Assembly (NCBI GenBank): GCA_016717305.1
Contig: JADKFY010000016.1
Coordinates: forward strand, 62,001-126,000
Direction of reading: 5' to 3'
Length of the DNA stretch: 64,000 nt
Origin: Flavobacteriales bacterium
GTDB lineage: Bacteria; Bacteroidota; Bacteroidia; Flavobacteriales_F; PHOS-HE28
Position 1 is the stretch's first letter. The number at the start of each line of letters is the position of its first letter. A model generated the notes under the pieces. That model saw only the letters and a list, made by a program, of their open reading frames with translations, ran no database searches and was not told where the DNA came from. Both the position numbers and the translations under genes were made by a program. Below, in pieces: positions 47,720-57,011 of the stretch.

Positions 47720-48568
47720 ATGACAAAGACAATTCGGAACAGTGCCGTGCTACTCGCATTCGTCACGATCGGTTGTTCCAGCACGCAACCGGTTGCAGTA
47801 GCACCTCCACCGCCACCGATCGCACCACCCGTTGTGGACCATGCCGCTCAGCTTTCCATGCAAGGCGCCGATGCCGTGTTGTGGCAGAACAGTTCCGCTG
47901 AGGCGTATCGGTTGTTCCAACAGGGCTACGAACTGGCGCGGTTGAAGTTGGATGCGAACTTGGCCAAGCACATAGAGATGAAGGATCCCGAACCGTGCGC
48001 TGTGGTCGTGGATGTGGATGAGACCGTGTTGGACAACAGCCCCTATCAAGTGGAGCAGGTGAAGAAGCACGAGGTCTTTGATCAGGATACTTGGAAGCAG
48101 TGGACCGACAAGGCCAGTGCGAAAGCCTGCCCCGGTGCCTTGGAATTCTTGACCTATGTGAATACCGCAGGTTGCGAAGTGTTCTACATCACCAATCGCG
48201 ACAAACGGGAGCAAGCAAGCACCTTGAAGAATCTGAACCATCTGGGGTTCCCGAATTCCGATACCAAGCATTTGCTCTTGATGGAAGGCACCAGTGACAA
48301 GACCGATCGCCGTGCAAAAGTCGATTCCACACATAAGATCGTATTGTTCATCGGTGATCAGTTGCGCGATTTCGATGAACGCTTCAAGGACCGGAAAGTG
48401 GATTCTGGCAAAGGACTGGTGGACAGTATGAACGACGCCCTGATGAACAACTTCATCCTCTTGCCCAACCCGATGTACGGAACTTATCGCGATGCTGTAC
48501 AAGGCAAAGGCAGTGATACGGAGAAGCAGCAACAAATGGAAAAGTGGTTCCAAGAGAACGGGTATTGA
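47720..48568 (+). CDS. e(P4)-type lipoprotein acid phosphatase / 5'-nucleotidase
   Basis: The protein has 282 residues from the ATG at 47720 (an ATG at 47702 overlaps the rsgA stop and would add six residues). The signal peptide ends in V-T-I-G-C, so it is lipid-anchored. The HAD DDDD-superfamily motifs are D-V-D-E-T-V-L-D-N-S-P-Y (the two nucleophile Asp, about residue 95), I-T-N-R-D-K-R and F-I-G-D-Q-L-R-D-F. Family members dephosphorylate NMN and nucleotides at the outer membrane for NAD precursor uptake. The Pro-rich P-P-P-P-P run after the lipobox is a spacer. Confidence 0.9.
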   Translation: MTKTIRNSAVLLAFVTIGCSSTQPVAVAPPPPPIAPPVVDHAAQLSMQGADAVLWQNSSAEAYRLFQQGYELARLKLDANLAKHIEMKDPEPCAVVVDVDETVLDNSPYQVEQVKKHEVFDQDTWKQWTDKASAKACPGALEFLTYVNTAGCEVFYITNRDKREQASTLKNLNHLGFPNSDTKHLLLMEGTSDKTDRRAKVDSTHKIVLFIGDQLRDFDERFKDRKVDSGKGLVDSMNDALMNNFILLPNPMYGTYRDAVQGKGSDTEKQQQMEKWFQENGY

Positions 48569-48569
48569 A

Positions 48570-49022
48570 ATGCGTGCAGTTCTACAACGAGTTAGCGAGG
48601 CGGCTGTCGATATCGAGGACATGCGCCGGGCGCACATCGGCAAAGGCTTGTTGGTCCTGCTGGGAATTGAGGTGGGCGACACGGAGAGCGATCTGGAATG
48701 GATCTGCGGCAAGGTCATCCGAATGCGGATATTCGATGATCTGGACGGGGTCATGAATTTGGACATTACCCAAGTACGCGGTGAGGTGTTGCTCGTGAGC
48801 CAATTCACCCTGCATGCCAACACCGCAAAGGGGAATCGCCCCAGTTACATGCGCGCGGCAAAGGCTGACGAAGCCACGCCACTCTATCTGCGGGCCAAGC
48901 AGTTGTTCAGTGAATTATTGGGCAGGCCGGTACGTTCCGGGGAGTTCGGTGCGAACATGCAAGTGTCGTTGGTGAACGATGGTCCGGTAACGATAATGAT
49001 CGATAGCAAACTGCGGGAATGA
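48570..49022 (+). CDS. dtd: D-aminoacyl-tRNA deacylase
   Basis: The protein has 150 residues from the ATG at 48570, one base after the previous stop. It has M-R-A-V-L-Q-R-V at the start, G-L-L-V-L-L-G-I, S-Q-F-T-L (the S-Q-F-T-L catalytic motif, about residue 78), G-N-R-P-S and V-N-D-G-P-V-T (the N-x-G-P-V-T motif, about 135). Dtd hydrolyses D-amino acids from mischarged tRNA (and Gly from tRNA-Ala). It is a dimer. Its stop overlaps the MazG-like gene by ATGA. Confidence 0.96.
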   Translation: MRAVLQRVSEAAVDIEDMRRAHIGKGLLVLLGIEVGDTESDLEWICGKVIRMRIFDDLDGVMNLDITQVRGEVLLVSQFTLHANTAKGNRPSYMRAAKADEATPLYLRAKQLFSELLGRPVRSGEFGANMQVSLVNDGPVTIMIDSKLRE

Positions 49023-49360
49023 AAGAGGTCACAGCACCATTGGCAGTGCTTCAGGAAGAGGTGGACGGTTGGATCAAAAGTGTCGGGGTGAGGTACTTCG
49101 ATCCGTTGACCAATATGGCCATGCTCGCGGAGGAAGTGGGGGAGGTGGCCCGCATCATTGCCCGACGTCACGGTGAACAAAGCGAAAAGGAAAGTGACAA
49201 GAACAAAGTGCTGGGCGAGGAGCTGGCAGATGTGCTCTTCGTGGTCCTGTGCTTGGCCAACCAGACCAACACCGACCTGCAGGCGGCATGGCAATTGCGA
49301 ATGGACAAAAAGACCAAGCGTGATGCGGATCGCCACACGAACAATCCAAAATTGAAGTAG
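49019..49360 (+). CDS. MazG-like nucleotide pyrophosphohydrolase
   Basis: A 113-residue all-alpha NTP pyrophosphatase of the MazG/iMazG type. Metal-binding motif M-L-A-E-E-V-G-E-V-A-R (E-E-x-x-E, about residue 36) and G-E-E-L-A-D-V-L-F-V (E-x-x-D, about 68). Such enzymes clean the nucleotide pool of aberrant or modified NTPs. The single-domain length fits. It overlaps dtd by 4 bases and is probably part of the rsgA operon. Confidence 0.9.
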   Translation: MKEVTAPLAVLQEEVDGWIKSVGVRYFDPLTNMAMLAEEVGEVARIIARRHGEQSEKESDKNKVLGEELADVLFVVLCLANQTNTDLQAAWQLRMDKKTKRDADRHTNNPKLK

Positions 49361-49389
49361 ATCCATACCGATCAACCCGATAATTGCAG

Positions 49390-50976
49390 ATGAAGAATCC
49401 ACTACTCCTCGTTACTGTCCTGTGCGCCATCCTAGGCTCATCATCCAACTTGGTCCAAGGTCAGGAGATCAAGCTAAAGGCCAAGATCAGCGAAGCAGCC
49501 TACAATGACGATGTGCTTTTACCAAAAGTGCAGTTGGTTACCACCGAGAACAGTTTGGTCGTGCTCTCCAGCAATGAAGGTGAAGGCAATGCCACCGCGC
49601 TCCAGTACCGCCTGGAACTTTACGGCACGGACAAATTGGAATTGATGCGTACCATCGAACCCGTGCGCAAAGCGCCTGCCGGGGTCGCGGCCATTGAAAC
49701 CGCACTGATGTTCGGTGGAAGATCGATCCTGATCGGTTCACAGCGTCGACCGGCAGAGAACCTGATCAAACTTTATTGGCAGCAATTCGATCCGCGCTTG
49801 GCAAGGAACAACGCTCCTTTTTTGGACCTCGTGTCCTTGGACCTTGCTCCGGCTTCCGCGGGCAGCGCACTAACCGGCGACGGGGCTGCGCCGCTCGGGT
49901 TCCAGGTCACGCCTTCACCAGATGGTTCCAAAATGCTGCTCGCGGCCGGTGATCTTCCACTGGCGAACGGACGAACATTGCACGTGTTCTTAGTTGTGGA
50001 CAAGGACATGCAAGTGTTGTGGCAGCAGGTTGTTGTGAGCAATGGCGAGATGAAAAGTTCGCATCTGCACAGCGCTGTGGTGGACAACAAAGGCACGTGT
50101 ACCGCGTGGTTGGGCAACACGATGCTGCAAGAGCCGACGAAAGAAGGCGTGGGCAACGTGGCGACCAAGGTCTACAGAATGAGTTCTGAAGGGGTCGTTG
50201 AGGCGGACTTCAAAATGCGGGACAACTATTGGCCTGCCAGTGCCCGGCTGCTCGTGTTGGACAGCGGTGCAGTGGCCTGTGCCGGGGTGTTCGGCAGCAA
50301 AATGGAAAAGAAGGACTACACACCGGGAACCTTTCTTGCGCTGTTGGCAAAGGGCGAATACGAATTCAAGCAAATGGCCACCACGAAATTCCCTTCGCGG
50401 GGTCAAGCCGGCGAAAAGCCCTACGAGAACATGCGCACCGCGAATTTCCTGCTCGGTCCGAAAGGAAGCACCTTCTTGGTTTGCGAGGTCGGCGATCTAC
50501 AAGATGCAGTGGTCACGAGCACCTTTGGTCGGAACACGAACGTAACGGAACGGATACACGGCGATATCGTGGCGCAGTCCTTCTCGGCGGTTGGCGCCTC
50601 CAATTGGATGACGGTAATACCGCGGAACACCAAGTCCATTTCGCATTTGTTGGGTAAGACGCAAAGCCTCGTTTACGATGGCCGACTGAACATTTTCACC
50701 TTGGATGATGAAGCGACCATTGCCCAACGGTTGAAAGGCGAGCGGTCGGCTGTTGCCGTTGCCACGGAAGGCACACGCACCCTTCACCATGCGTTCGATA
50801 CCAGAGGCGGCTACATCAGCAGATCCACGCTCTCGTCGGGTAAGGATGTCGATTTCATGATCGGTGATCAGCCATTGCAAGCTTCTCCCGACTCGTTCTA
50901 CATAACAGCTCAACGAAAACTCGGCAAAGGGAAAGTGGTGCCGGTCAAGCTGGAGTTCTCGTTGGGGACGAAGTAG
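49390..50976 (+). CDS. Secreted protein, unknown function
   Basis: The protein has 528 residues from the ATG at 49390. The signal peptide ends near N-L-V-Q-G-Q. The body is beta-rich with recurring stretches that look like propeller blades (V-V-L-S-S-N-E-G-E-G, W-Q-Q-F-D-P-R-L, L-L-A-A-G-D-L-P), but I do not recognise a named domain and no T9SS tail is obvious. It is the last gene of the rsgA cluster. It runs convergently into waaA, overlapping it by 32 bases. No regulatory signal seen. Confidence 0.65.
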   Translation: MKNPLLLVTVLCAILGSSSNLVQGQEIKLKAKISEAAYNDDVLLPKVQLVTTENSLVVLSSNEGEGNATALQYRLELYGTDKLELMRTIEPVRKAPAGVAAIETALMFGGRSILIGSQRRPAENLIKLYWQQFDPRLARNNAPFLDLVSLDLAPASAGSALTGDGAAPLGFQVTPSPDGSKMLLAAGDLPLANGRTLHVFLVVDKDMQVLWQQVVVSNGEMKSSHLHSAVVDNKGTCTAWLGNTMLQEPTKEGVGNVATKVYRMSSEGVVEADFKMRDNYWPASARLLVLDSGAVACAGVFGSKMEKKDYTPGTFLALLAKGEYEFKQMATTKFPSRGQAGEKPYENMRTANFLLGPKGSTFLVCEVGDLQDAVVTSTFGRNTNVTERIHGDIVAQSFSAVGASNWMTVIPRNTKSISHLLGKTQSLVYDGRLNIFTLDDEATIAQRLKGERSAVAVATEGTRTLHHAFDTRGGYISRSTLSSGKDVDFMIGDQPLQASPDSFYITAQRKLGKGKVVPVKLEFSLGTK

Positions 50977-52300
50977 TTCCACGAAGCACGTCCTGGATGC
51001 CGGTCAACGCGCGTTGGGTGGCACCGGTCCTGGCCTGCACATACTCCGAAGCAGCCTTTGATGCTGTCTCTAGTGCCTTGGGGTCGTTCAGCAAGTGTTG
51101 AAGAACGGCGACCAACTCTTTGGCATTCTTCACCTCGAACCCGGCACCGACCTCGATCAATCCTTTGGCTTCGGCGAAACTTCCGTGGTGGGGTCCGAAG
51201 ATCACCGGCTTTCCCCATGCCGCAGCTTCCAGCAAGCTGTGGATCCCGCTACCGAAGCCGCCACCCACGTACGTGATGTCTCCATACTTGTACAAGCGCG
51301 ATAGTAAGCCCATGCGGTCAACCAGCAATGTGCGTGCATTCAGAGGATCATCATCAGGTGCATCGTTGGTCGATCGACCAGCTGGCCTTTGTCGTTCCAG
51401 TTCGCTTTCCAGTTCGCTCCAAACCGCCACCGGGATCGGATAGGATGTGGCGATCTTGGCCAAGGATCCGGTACTCAATTCATGGGGTGCAACGATCACG
51501 CGTGCTTTGTTGGTCTGTTGTTCCAAGGCTTCCAGTAAAAGGGCATCATCGGCAGGCCATGTGCTGCCGGCCACGATCACCGGGCGGAACTCTGCTTTTC
51601 GGTAAGCTTCCGCAAGGGGCAAGACGGCATTGATGGCAGCAATTTCAGCGACCCGGTCGAAGCGCGTATCACCGCTTACGACGACGTTCTTGATCCCGAT
51701 CCCGCGCAGCAATTCAAGCGAAGCTTGCTCCTGTACAAAGATCCGTTCAAAGGTCTGGAGCATGGCCTTGTGCGCACCCCCATACCACTGGAAGAAAGGT
51801 TGCGAAGGCCGAAAAATGGCGCTTAGGAGGAACGAAGGCACCTGCGCCTTTTCTAACGTCATCAAATGATCGTACCAGAATTCGTACCGGACGAAAATGG
51901 CCATGGATGGTCTTACCGAGCACAAGAACCGTTCGGCATTGGCAGCGCTATCCGGCGGGAGATACTCCACGTGGGTCGCCAACGGAGTGTTCTTTACCGC
52001 TTCAAAACCACTTGGGCTGAAGAATGTGATGAGTATGGGTAGGTCGGGTTGCTTGGCCCGAATAGCTTCCAAAAATGGTCTGCCTTGTTCAAACTCACCA
52101 ACGCTCGCGCAGTGCATCCAAAGACATCCGGTCAGCGCATTGGCTTTCTTATCCAACCGTTCCCAAAGTCCCTTACGACCATTGATCCATTGCCTCGCTT
52201 TGGGCAAAAACGGAGCCGCCACCCTCACTCCGAGGTGGTATAGCGCCGTTCCTATGTGGATGTGGAGGGGCATCTTCTTTTGTCGATAGATCGCTTCCAA
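50945..52300 (-). CDS. waaA: 3-deoxy-D-manno-octulosonic acid (Kdo) transferase
   Basis: A 451-residue GT30-type protein. An N-terminal amphipathic/membrane anchor is followed by W-M-H-C-A-S-V-G-E-F-E-Q (catalytic Glu, about residue 70), V-R-Y-E-F-W, and the C-terminal donor-binding stretch Y-V-G-G-G-F-G-S-G-I-H-S-L-L-E-A-A-A-W-G with P-V-I-F-G-P-H-H. It adds Kdo to lipid A precursor at the inner leaflet. The start is either ATG 52300 or ATG 52273. It ends inside the secreted-protein gene on the other strand. Confidence 0.92.
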   Translation of the reverse strand: MEAIYRQKKMPLHIHIGTALYHLGVRVAAPFLPKARQWINGRKGLWERLDKKANALTGCLWMHCASVGEFEQGRPFLEAIRAKQPDLPILITFFSPSGFEAVKNTPLATHVEYLPPDSAANAERFLCSVRPSMAIFVRYEFWYDHLMTLEKAQVPSFLLSAIFRPSQPFFQWYGGAHKAMLQTFERIFVQEQASLELLRGIGIKNVVVSGDTRFDRVAEIAAINAVLPLAEAYRKAEFRPVIVAGSTWPADDALLLEALEQQTNKARVIVAPHELSTGSLAKIATSYPIPVAVWSELESELERQRPAGRSTNDAPDDDPLNARTLLVDRMGLLSRLYKYGDITYVGGGFGSGIHSLLEAAAWGKPVIFGPHHGSFAEAKGLIEVGAGFEVKNAKELVAVLQHLLNDPKALETASKAASEYVQARTGATQRALTGIQDVLRGTTSSPTRTPA

Positions 52301-52430
52301 CTACTTGCTGTTCGCTTCTAGCTATTGGCTATTCGTTCCAAAGGGACAAATAGTAAGTAGCCAGCAACCAAAAGCAGATCAAGCTGCAAAATTGCCCCAA
52401 AAGAGGAGAAGGTTGTTGGTCGTCCAGCCC

Positions 52431-53185
52431 TCAATAGTAATGGAACCCGGTATCAACCTTCCTGTAGATCGGCAAGGACCACCCGGCACGTATCCCGCTC
52501 AAGAGGTCCACACGGTTCGGTCTGTTGAATTGTTCGGTATCGAAATTATAGGCGCGCAGCGCTTGGGTAAAACCGGCCATGAACTCCAGACCGATGTTGA
52601 AATTGATCCGTCCCTTGTTGCCGAAATACTGATAGCCAACGTAGCCTATGGCAGCAGGCCCGGCAGCGAGGCGATCGTATCCATGCAGGTATTCGTCCTC
52701 CAATTGCGGTACCACGTTCTTCTGGCTTTGTATGCGCACCTTATGCCGCATGTAGCCACCACCCATTTGATCACCACTCCGGAATTCGGATTGGGCTTGC
52801 CCAATTGGAAGGTCTTTCCAACGTATGCAAAGGCGGTCCAACCGCGCTCATAAAGGAAAACATCCGCTTGCTTACCCTCTACATCCACGACTTGACCTTG
52901 GCTGTTGATCACATTGCGCAGGATACCCGGCTCTTTAGTCTTCTTCCCGAAAATGAAACTCCCTTCCACGCCGAGCAGGAAGTTGCTCTTTGTTTTCCGG
53001 AAGGTCCCTAGGCCGATGTTGCTGTTCGTACCGAAGCGTTCGGCCAGATCACCACCTGGTAATTGTTGGGCATAGCTCGCATGAACGGCGAACAACGCGA
53101 TGGTGGTGTCGCGAATGGATTGTCCGCAAAGTGCGTGCGCTCCGCTAAGCAGCAGGGCAAGGGCAATTGATCGAAAAGCGGGCAT
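52431..53185 (-). CDS. Outer-membrane beta-barrel protein (one frameshift)
   Basis: The ATG at 53185 starts a signal peptide (S-I-A-L-A-L-L-L-S-G-A-H-A, cut near C-G-Q). About 250 residues are read in two frames. The switch falls near 52,755, where K-W-V-V in the first frame becomes M-G-G-G-Y-M-R-H in the next; one missing base would explain it. The rest forms alternating strands with G-Y-Q-Y-F-G-N-K-G and ends V-D-T-G-F-H-Y-Y. Probably a barrel of the same broad type as the protein at 12643-13371. Role unknown. Confidence 0.7.
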
Positions 53186-53279
53186 GGCCGGCAAAGGTAA
53201 CGGGGTTGTTCGAGTTGAATTGTTGTGCAGGTCCAAGCATGTTTGAATGGCGGGCTTTACCAAGCCCCGTCACATCCAT

Positions 53280-53287
53280 TATCTTCG
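53280..53287 (+). promoter_or_regulatory. -7 box (TTCG variant) before wbpE
   Basis: TATCTTCG followed by CGCACC, 34 bases before the ATG at 53322, starts the polysaccharide cluster. It matches TAnnTTYG; the -33 element is not clear. Confidence 0.45.
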
Positions 53288-53321
53288 CGCACCGTTTTCG
53301 AACGGTCCCGGAAAAGTGCCT

Positions 53322-54452
53322 ATGAAACCCATCCAAATGGTCGACCTGATCGGCCAGTACCAGAAGATCAAGCCCGAGGTGGATGCTGCCATGCAGCAGG
53401 TGCTGAGCACGGCGGCCTTCATTAACGGGCCCGAGGTAAAGGAATTGGAGAAGGAGCTTTCCGCCTATTTGGGTGTGAAGCACACTGTGGCCTGCGCGAA
53501 TGGGACCGATGCTTTGCAGATCGCCATGATGGCCTTGGGCTTGAAGCCGGGCGATGAGGTGATCACGGCATCGTTCACATTCGTTGCCACTGTGGAAGTG
53601 GTGGCCTTGTTGGGCATAACACCGGTATTTGCCGATGTCCTTCCGGGTACCTTCAACTTGGACCCTGCGGACATTGAGCGCAAGATCACGCCGAAGACCA
53701 AGGCGATCGTACCCGTGCATTTGTTCGGTCAGGTAGCGGATATGGACGCGATCATGGCGATCGCCGAAAAGCATGGATTATTCGTGATCGAGGACAATGC
53801 ACAGGCCATCGGTGCGGTTTATACGAGCAAGGACGGTACCAGGCGGAAGGCGGGTTCGATCGGACATGTCGCCAGTACGAGTTTCTTTCCTAGCAAGAAT
53901 TTGGGCTGCTATGGTGATGGCGGCGCGATCTTCACGAACGACGACGTACTGGCCGGGAAACTGCGGAAGATTTGCAACCATGGAAGCGACGTCCGGTACT
54001 ACCATGAAGTGGTAGGGGTCAACAGCCGATTGGATTCATTGCAGGCCGCGATCCTCCGGATCAAATTGAAGCACTTGGACCAATATGCCAAGGAGCGGAA
54101 CAGGGCGGCGACGCATTACGATAATGCATTCGCAAGCCTGGAGCACATTGCCGTTCCTGAACGCAGCTCGAACAGTACGCATGTCTTCCATCAATATACC
54201 TTGAAAGTGACGGGTGGCCATCGCGACGGTCTCAAGAAGCACTTGGAGGACAAGGGCATACCGGCAATGATCTATTACCCTGTACCCTGTCACCTGCAAA
54301 CTGCGTACAAGGCGTCCCGCTGTCCGGAAGGATCGCTGCCGAACACCGAACAACTCACCCATGAAGTGCTTTCTCTACCCATGAGCACCGAAATGGACAA
54401 CGAACAATTGTCATACATCACCGAAGCAATATCAAGCTTCATTAACGCATAA
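53322..54452 (+). CDS. wbpE: WbpE-like sugar aminotransferase (DegT/DnrJ/EryC1)
   Basis: The protein has 376 residues from the ATG at 53322. This PLP enzyme has the DegT fold: G-P-E-V-K-E-L-E-K-E-L, C-A-N-G-T-D-A-L-Q-I-A, E-D-N-A-Q-A-I-G and the Schiff-base Lys in F-F-P-S-K-N-L-G (about residue 190). WbpE aminates the 3-keto UDP-sugar made by WbpB to give UDP-2-acetamido-3-amino-2,3-dideoxyglucuronate. Substrate assignment rests on the presence of wbpA, wbpB and wbpD 3.6-7.5 kb downstream, with ugd, uxs and an unrelated gene between. Confidence 0.88.
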   Translation: MKPIQMVDLIGQYQKIKPEVDAAMQQVLSTAAFINGPEVKELEKELSAYLGVKHTVACANGTDALQIAMMALGLKPGDEVITASFTFVATVEVVALLGITPVFADVLPGTFNLDPADIERKITPKTKAIVPVHLFGQVADMDAIMAIAEKHGLFVIEDNAQAIGAVYTSKDGTRRKAGSIGHVASTSFFPSKNLGCYGDGGAIFTNDDVLAGKLRKICNHGSDVRYYHEVVGVNSRLDSLQAAILRIKLKHLDQYAKERNRAATHYDNAFASLEHIAVPERSSNSTHVFHQYTLKVTGGHRDGLKKHLEDKGIPAMIYYPVPCHLQTAYKASRCPEGSLPNTEQLTHEVLSLPMSTEMDNEQLSYITEAISSFINA

Positions 54453-54514
54453 CCATTAGATCCCCTGCGAGAGGATGAGCGCCACACCACGGCGTTGGAT
54501 CTCGCGCCCCAAGA

Positions 54515-55849
54515 ATGAACATTGCAGTAGTAGGAACAGGATACGTCGGTCTGGTGACCGGAACATGCTTCGCCGAGACCGGTAACCACGTCATCTGCGT
54601 GGACATCGACGCGAACAAGGTACAAATGATGAAAGACGGCAAAGTGCCGATCTACGAACCGCATCTTGATGTTCTGTTCGAACGCAACATTCGCCAAGGA
54701 CGTTTGAGCTTCACCACCGATCTGCCCAGCGCGATCAAAGATGCACAGATCATCTTCTTGGCCCTTCCAACACCTCCCGGTGAGGATGGAAGTGCCGATC
54801 TGAAGTATGTATTGGGTGTGGCTGATGATCTGGGCAAGATCATCACCGATTACAAGGTGATCGTGGACAAGAGTACGGTACCGGTCGGCACTTCCGAAAA
54901 GGTACACGCTGCACTTGCCAAGCACGCCAAGGAAGATCTCTTTGATGTGGTCAGTAATCCCGAATTCCTGCGTGAAGGCTTTGCGGTTGACGACTTCCTG
55001 AAGCCCGATCGTGTGGTGGTTGGTACCAGCAGCGCCCGTGCCCAAAAGGTGATGGAGGACCTGTACAAGCCCTTCGTGCGCCAGGGGAACCCGATCATCT
55101 TCATGGATGAGCGCAGTGCAGAGTTGACGAAATATGCCGCCAACGCTTTCTTGGCAACCAAGATCACCTTCATGAACGAGATCGCCAACTTCTGCGAGAA
55201 GGTGGGTGCCGACGTTGACAAGGTTCGGATCGGCATGGGTACGGATACGCGCATCGGCAAACGCTTTCTCTTCCCTGGTATCGGATATGGTGGTAGCTGC
55301 TTCCCGAAGGACGTGCAGGCATTGGCCAAGAGCGGCGGCGATGCCGGTTACAATTTCGAGATCATCAAGAGTGTGATGGACGTGAACGAGCGCCAGAAGA
55401 CCACCTTGACCGATAAGATCAAGAAGCACTACGGGGATTCCATCAAAGGCAAGCATTTCGCTATGTGGGGTCTGGCATTCAAGCCGGATACAGATGACAT
55501 TCGCGAGGCACCTGCGTTGTACATGATCGATGCTTTGGTGGCCGCTGGTGCGACCGTTACCGCATTCGATCCAGAGGCTATGCCGAACGTGGAAAAGCTG
55601 AAAGGTGACACCATGAAATTCGCCACCGATGAATACGCTGCATTGGAAGGCGCCGATGCCTTGATCGTGGCCACCGAATGGGCACTCTTCCGCACACCTG
55701 ATTTCGCAAAGGTGAGCAAGGCCTTGAAGGAGAACATCGTATTCGACGGTCGCAATCTTTACGATCTGGATGAAATGAAGAGTCTGGGCTTCCAGTACGT
55801 CAGTGTTGGCCGTCAAGTAGTGAACGCTCCTGTAAAAGTGAAGGCATAA
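54515..55849 (+). CDS. ugd: UDP-glucose 6-dehydrogenase
   Basis: The 444-residue enzyme has G-T-G-Y-V-G-L-V-T-G (NAD site), P-E-F-L-R-E-G, and the catalytic Cys in G-G-S-C-F-P-K-D-V (about residue 260). It oxidises UDP-glucose twice to UDP-glucuronate. The product feeds the next gene, uxs, whose ATG shares a base with its stop. The intergenic region before it (54453-54514) has no clear promoter. Confidence 0.95.
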   Translation: MNIAVVGTGYVGLVTGTCFAETGNHVICVDIDANKVQMMKDGKVPIYEPHLDVLFERNIRQGRLSFTTDLPSAIKDAQIIFLALPTPPGEDGSADLKYVLGVADDLGKIITDYKVIVDKSTVPVGTSEKVHAALAKHAKEDLFDVVSNPEFLREGFAVDDFLKPDRVVVGTSSARAQKVMEDLYKPFVRQGNPIIFMDERSAELTKYAANAFLATKITFMNEIANFCEKVGADVDKVRIGMGTDTRIGKRFLFPGIGYGGSCFPKDVQALAKSGGDAGYNFEIIKSVMDVNERQKTTLTDKIKKHYGDSIKGKHFAMWGLAFKPDTDDIREAPALYMIDALVAAGATVTAFDPEAMPNVEKLKGDTMKFATDEYAALEGADALIVATEWALFRTPDFAKVSKALKENIVFDGRNLYDLDEMKSLGFQYVSVGRQVVNAPVKVKA

Positions 55850-56946
55850 TGGCGAAAAAGAGCATGGTGGCGGTGAAGTCCCGGAAAACTACGGGTAAGA
55901 AGGTCGCAGCAAAAGCGAAGCCCGCTCCACGCGGAAAAATGAAACTGGTGAAGCCGGTCCACAAGGATCGCGTGCTCATCACCGGTGCCGCAGGTTTTCT
56001 GGGTTCGCACCTGTGCGATCGGTTCTTGAAGGAGGGCTACCATGTGATCGGCATGGACAACCTGATCACCGGAAGCTTGAAGAACATCGAACACCTCTTC
56101 AAGCGCGAGGACTTCGAATTCTACCACCATGACGTGAGCAAATTCGTACACGTTCCAGGCGAATTGAAGTACATCCTGCACTTCGCAAGTCCGGCTTCCC
56201 CGATCGATTACGAGAAGATCCCCATCCAAACCCTAAAGGTGGGGTCTTTGGGCACGCACAATCTGCTTGGCCTGGCCCGGGTGAAAAAGGCGCGGATCCT
56301 TGTGGCAAGCACAAGTGAGGTCTACGGCGACCCTCAAGTGCATCCGCAAACGGAAAGTTACTGGGGCCATGTGAATCCCGTAGGAAAGCGGAGCATGTAC
56401 GACGAGGCGAAACGCTTTCAAGAGGCCATCACCATGGCCTACCACCATTACCATGGCTTGGAGACGCGCATGATCCGGATCTTCAACACCTACGGACCGC
56501 GCATGCGATTGAATGATGGTCGTGTGGTGCCCGCCTTCATGGGCCAAGCACTGCGTGGCGAAGACCTGACCATCTTCGGCAAAGGCGCACAAACGCGGAG
56601 TTTCTGCTACGTGGACGACCTCGTTGAAGGCATTTACCGGTTGCTTTTGAGTGATTATGCTGGACCCGTGAACATTGGGAATCCCAAGGAGATCACCATC
56701 AAGCAGTTCGCGGAGGAGATCCTAAAGTTGACAGGCACCAAGCAAAAGCTCATCTACAAGCCCTTGCCGAGTGATGATCCCTTGCAGCGCCAACCAGACA
56801 TCACCTTGGCCAAAAAGTTGCTCGGATGGCAGCCTAAAGTGGATCGTGCGGAGGGCATGAAGCGCACGTTCGCGTACTTCAGATCCTTGTCAAAAGCGGA
56901 GCTCAACGAGAAGGAGCACTTCAGTTTCGAGAAGTACTCGAAGTAA
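55849..56946 (+). CDS. uxs: UDP-glucuronate decarboxylase with basic N-terminal tail
   Basis: The 365-residue protein is an extended SDR: G-A-A-G-F-L-G-S-H-L (about residue 47), A-S-T-S-E-V-Y-G-D-P, active site Y-D-E-A-K-R (Tyr-x-x-x-Lys, about 185) and R-I-F-N-T-Y-G-P-R-M. It converts UDP-glucuronate to UDP-xylose, matching ugd next to it. Before the Rossmann fold is an extra tail of about 40 residues rich in Lys/Ala (M-A-K-K-S...K-K-V-A-A-K-A-K), similar in style to the L21 tail; its purpose is unknown. ATG and the ugd TAA share a base. Confidence 0.93.
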   Translation: MAKKSMVAVKSRKTTGKKVAAKAKPAPRGKMKLVKPVHKDRVLITGAAGFLGSHLCDRFLKEGYHVIGMDNLITGSLKNIEHLFKREDFEFYHHDVSKFVHVPGELKYILHFASPASPIDYEKIPIQTLKVGSLGTHNLLGLARVKKARILVASTSEVYGDPQVHPQTESYWGHVNPVGKRSMYDEAKRFQEAITMAYHHYHGLETRMIRIFNTYGPRMRLNDGRVVPAFMGQALRGEDLTIFGKGAQTRSFCYVDDLVEGIYRLLLSDYAGPVNIGNPKEITIKQFAEEILKLTGTKQKLIYKPLPSDDPLQRQPDITLAKKLLGWQPKVDRAEGMKRTFAYFRSLSKAELNEKEHFSFEKYSK

Positions 56947-57011
56947 GATGCTTGGTTCGATGAGCTCTCTCACTTCGGGGAGTGATCTCATGGAAGCTTG
57001 AGTAGGCTCGG

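Noticed and set aside
54290..55816. A long minus-strand frame across ugd, and similar ones across wbpB (58613-59695) and mreC (8936-9985)
   Set aside because: The plus- or minus-strand partner genes are unmistakable enzymes or elongasome parts; the antisense frames have skewed composition (His/Val-rich) and no motifs.
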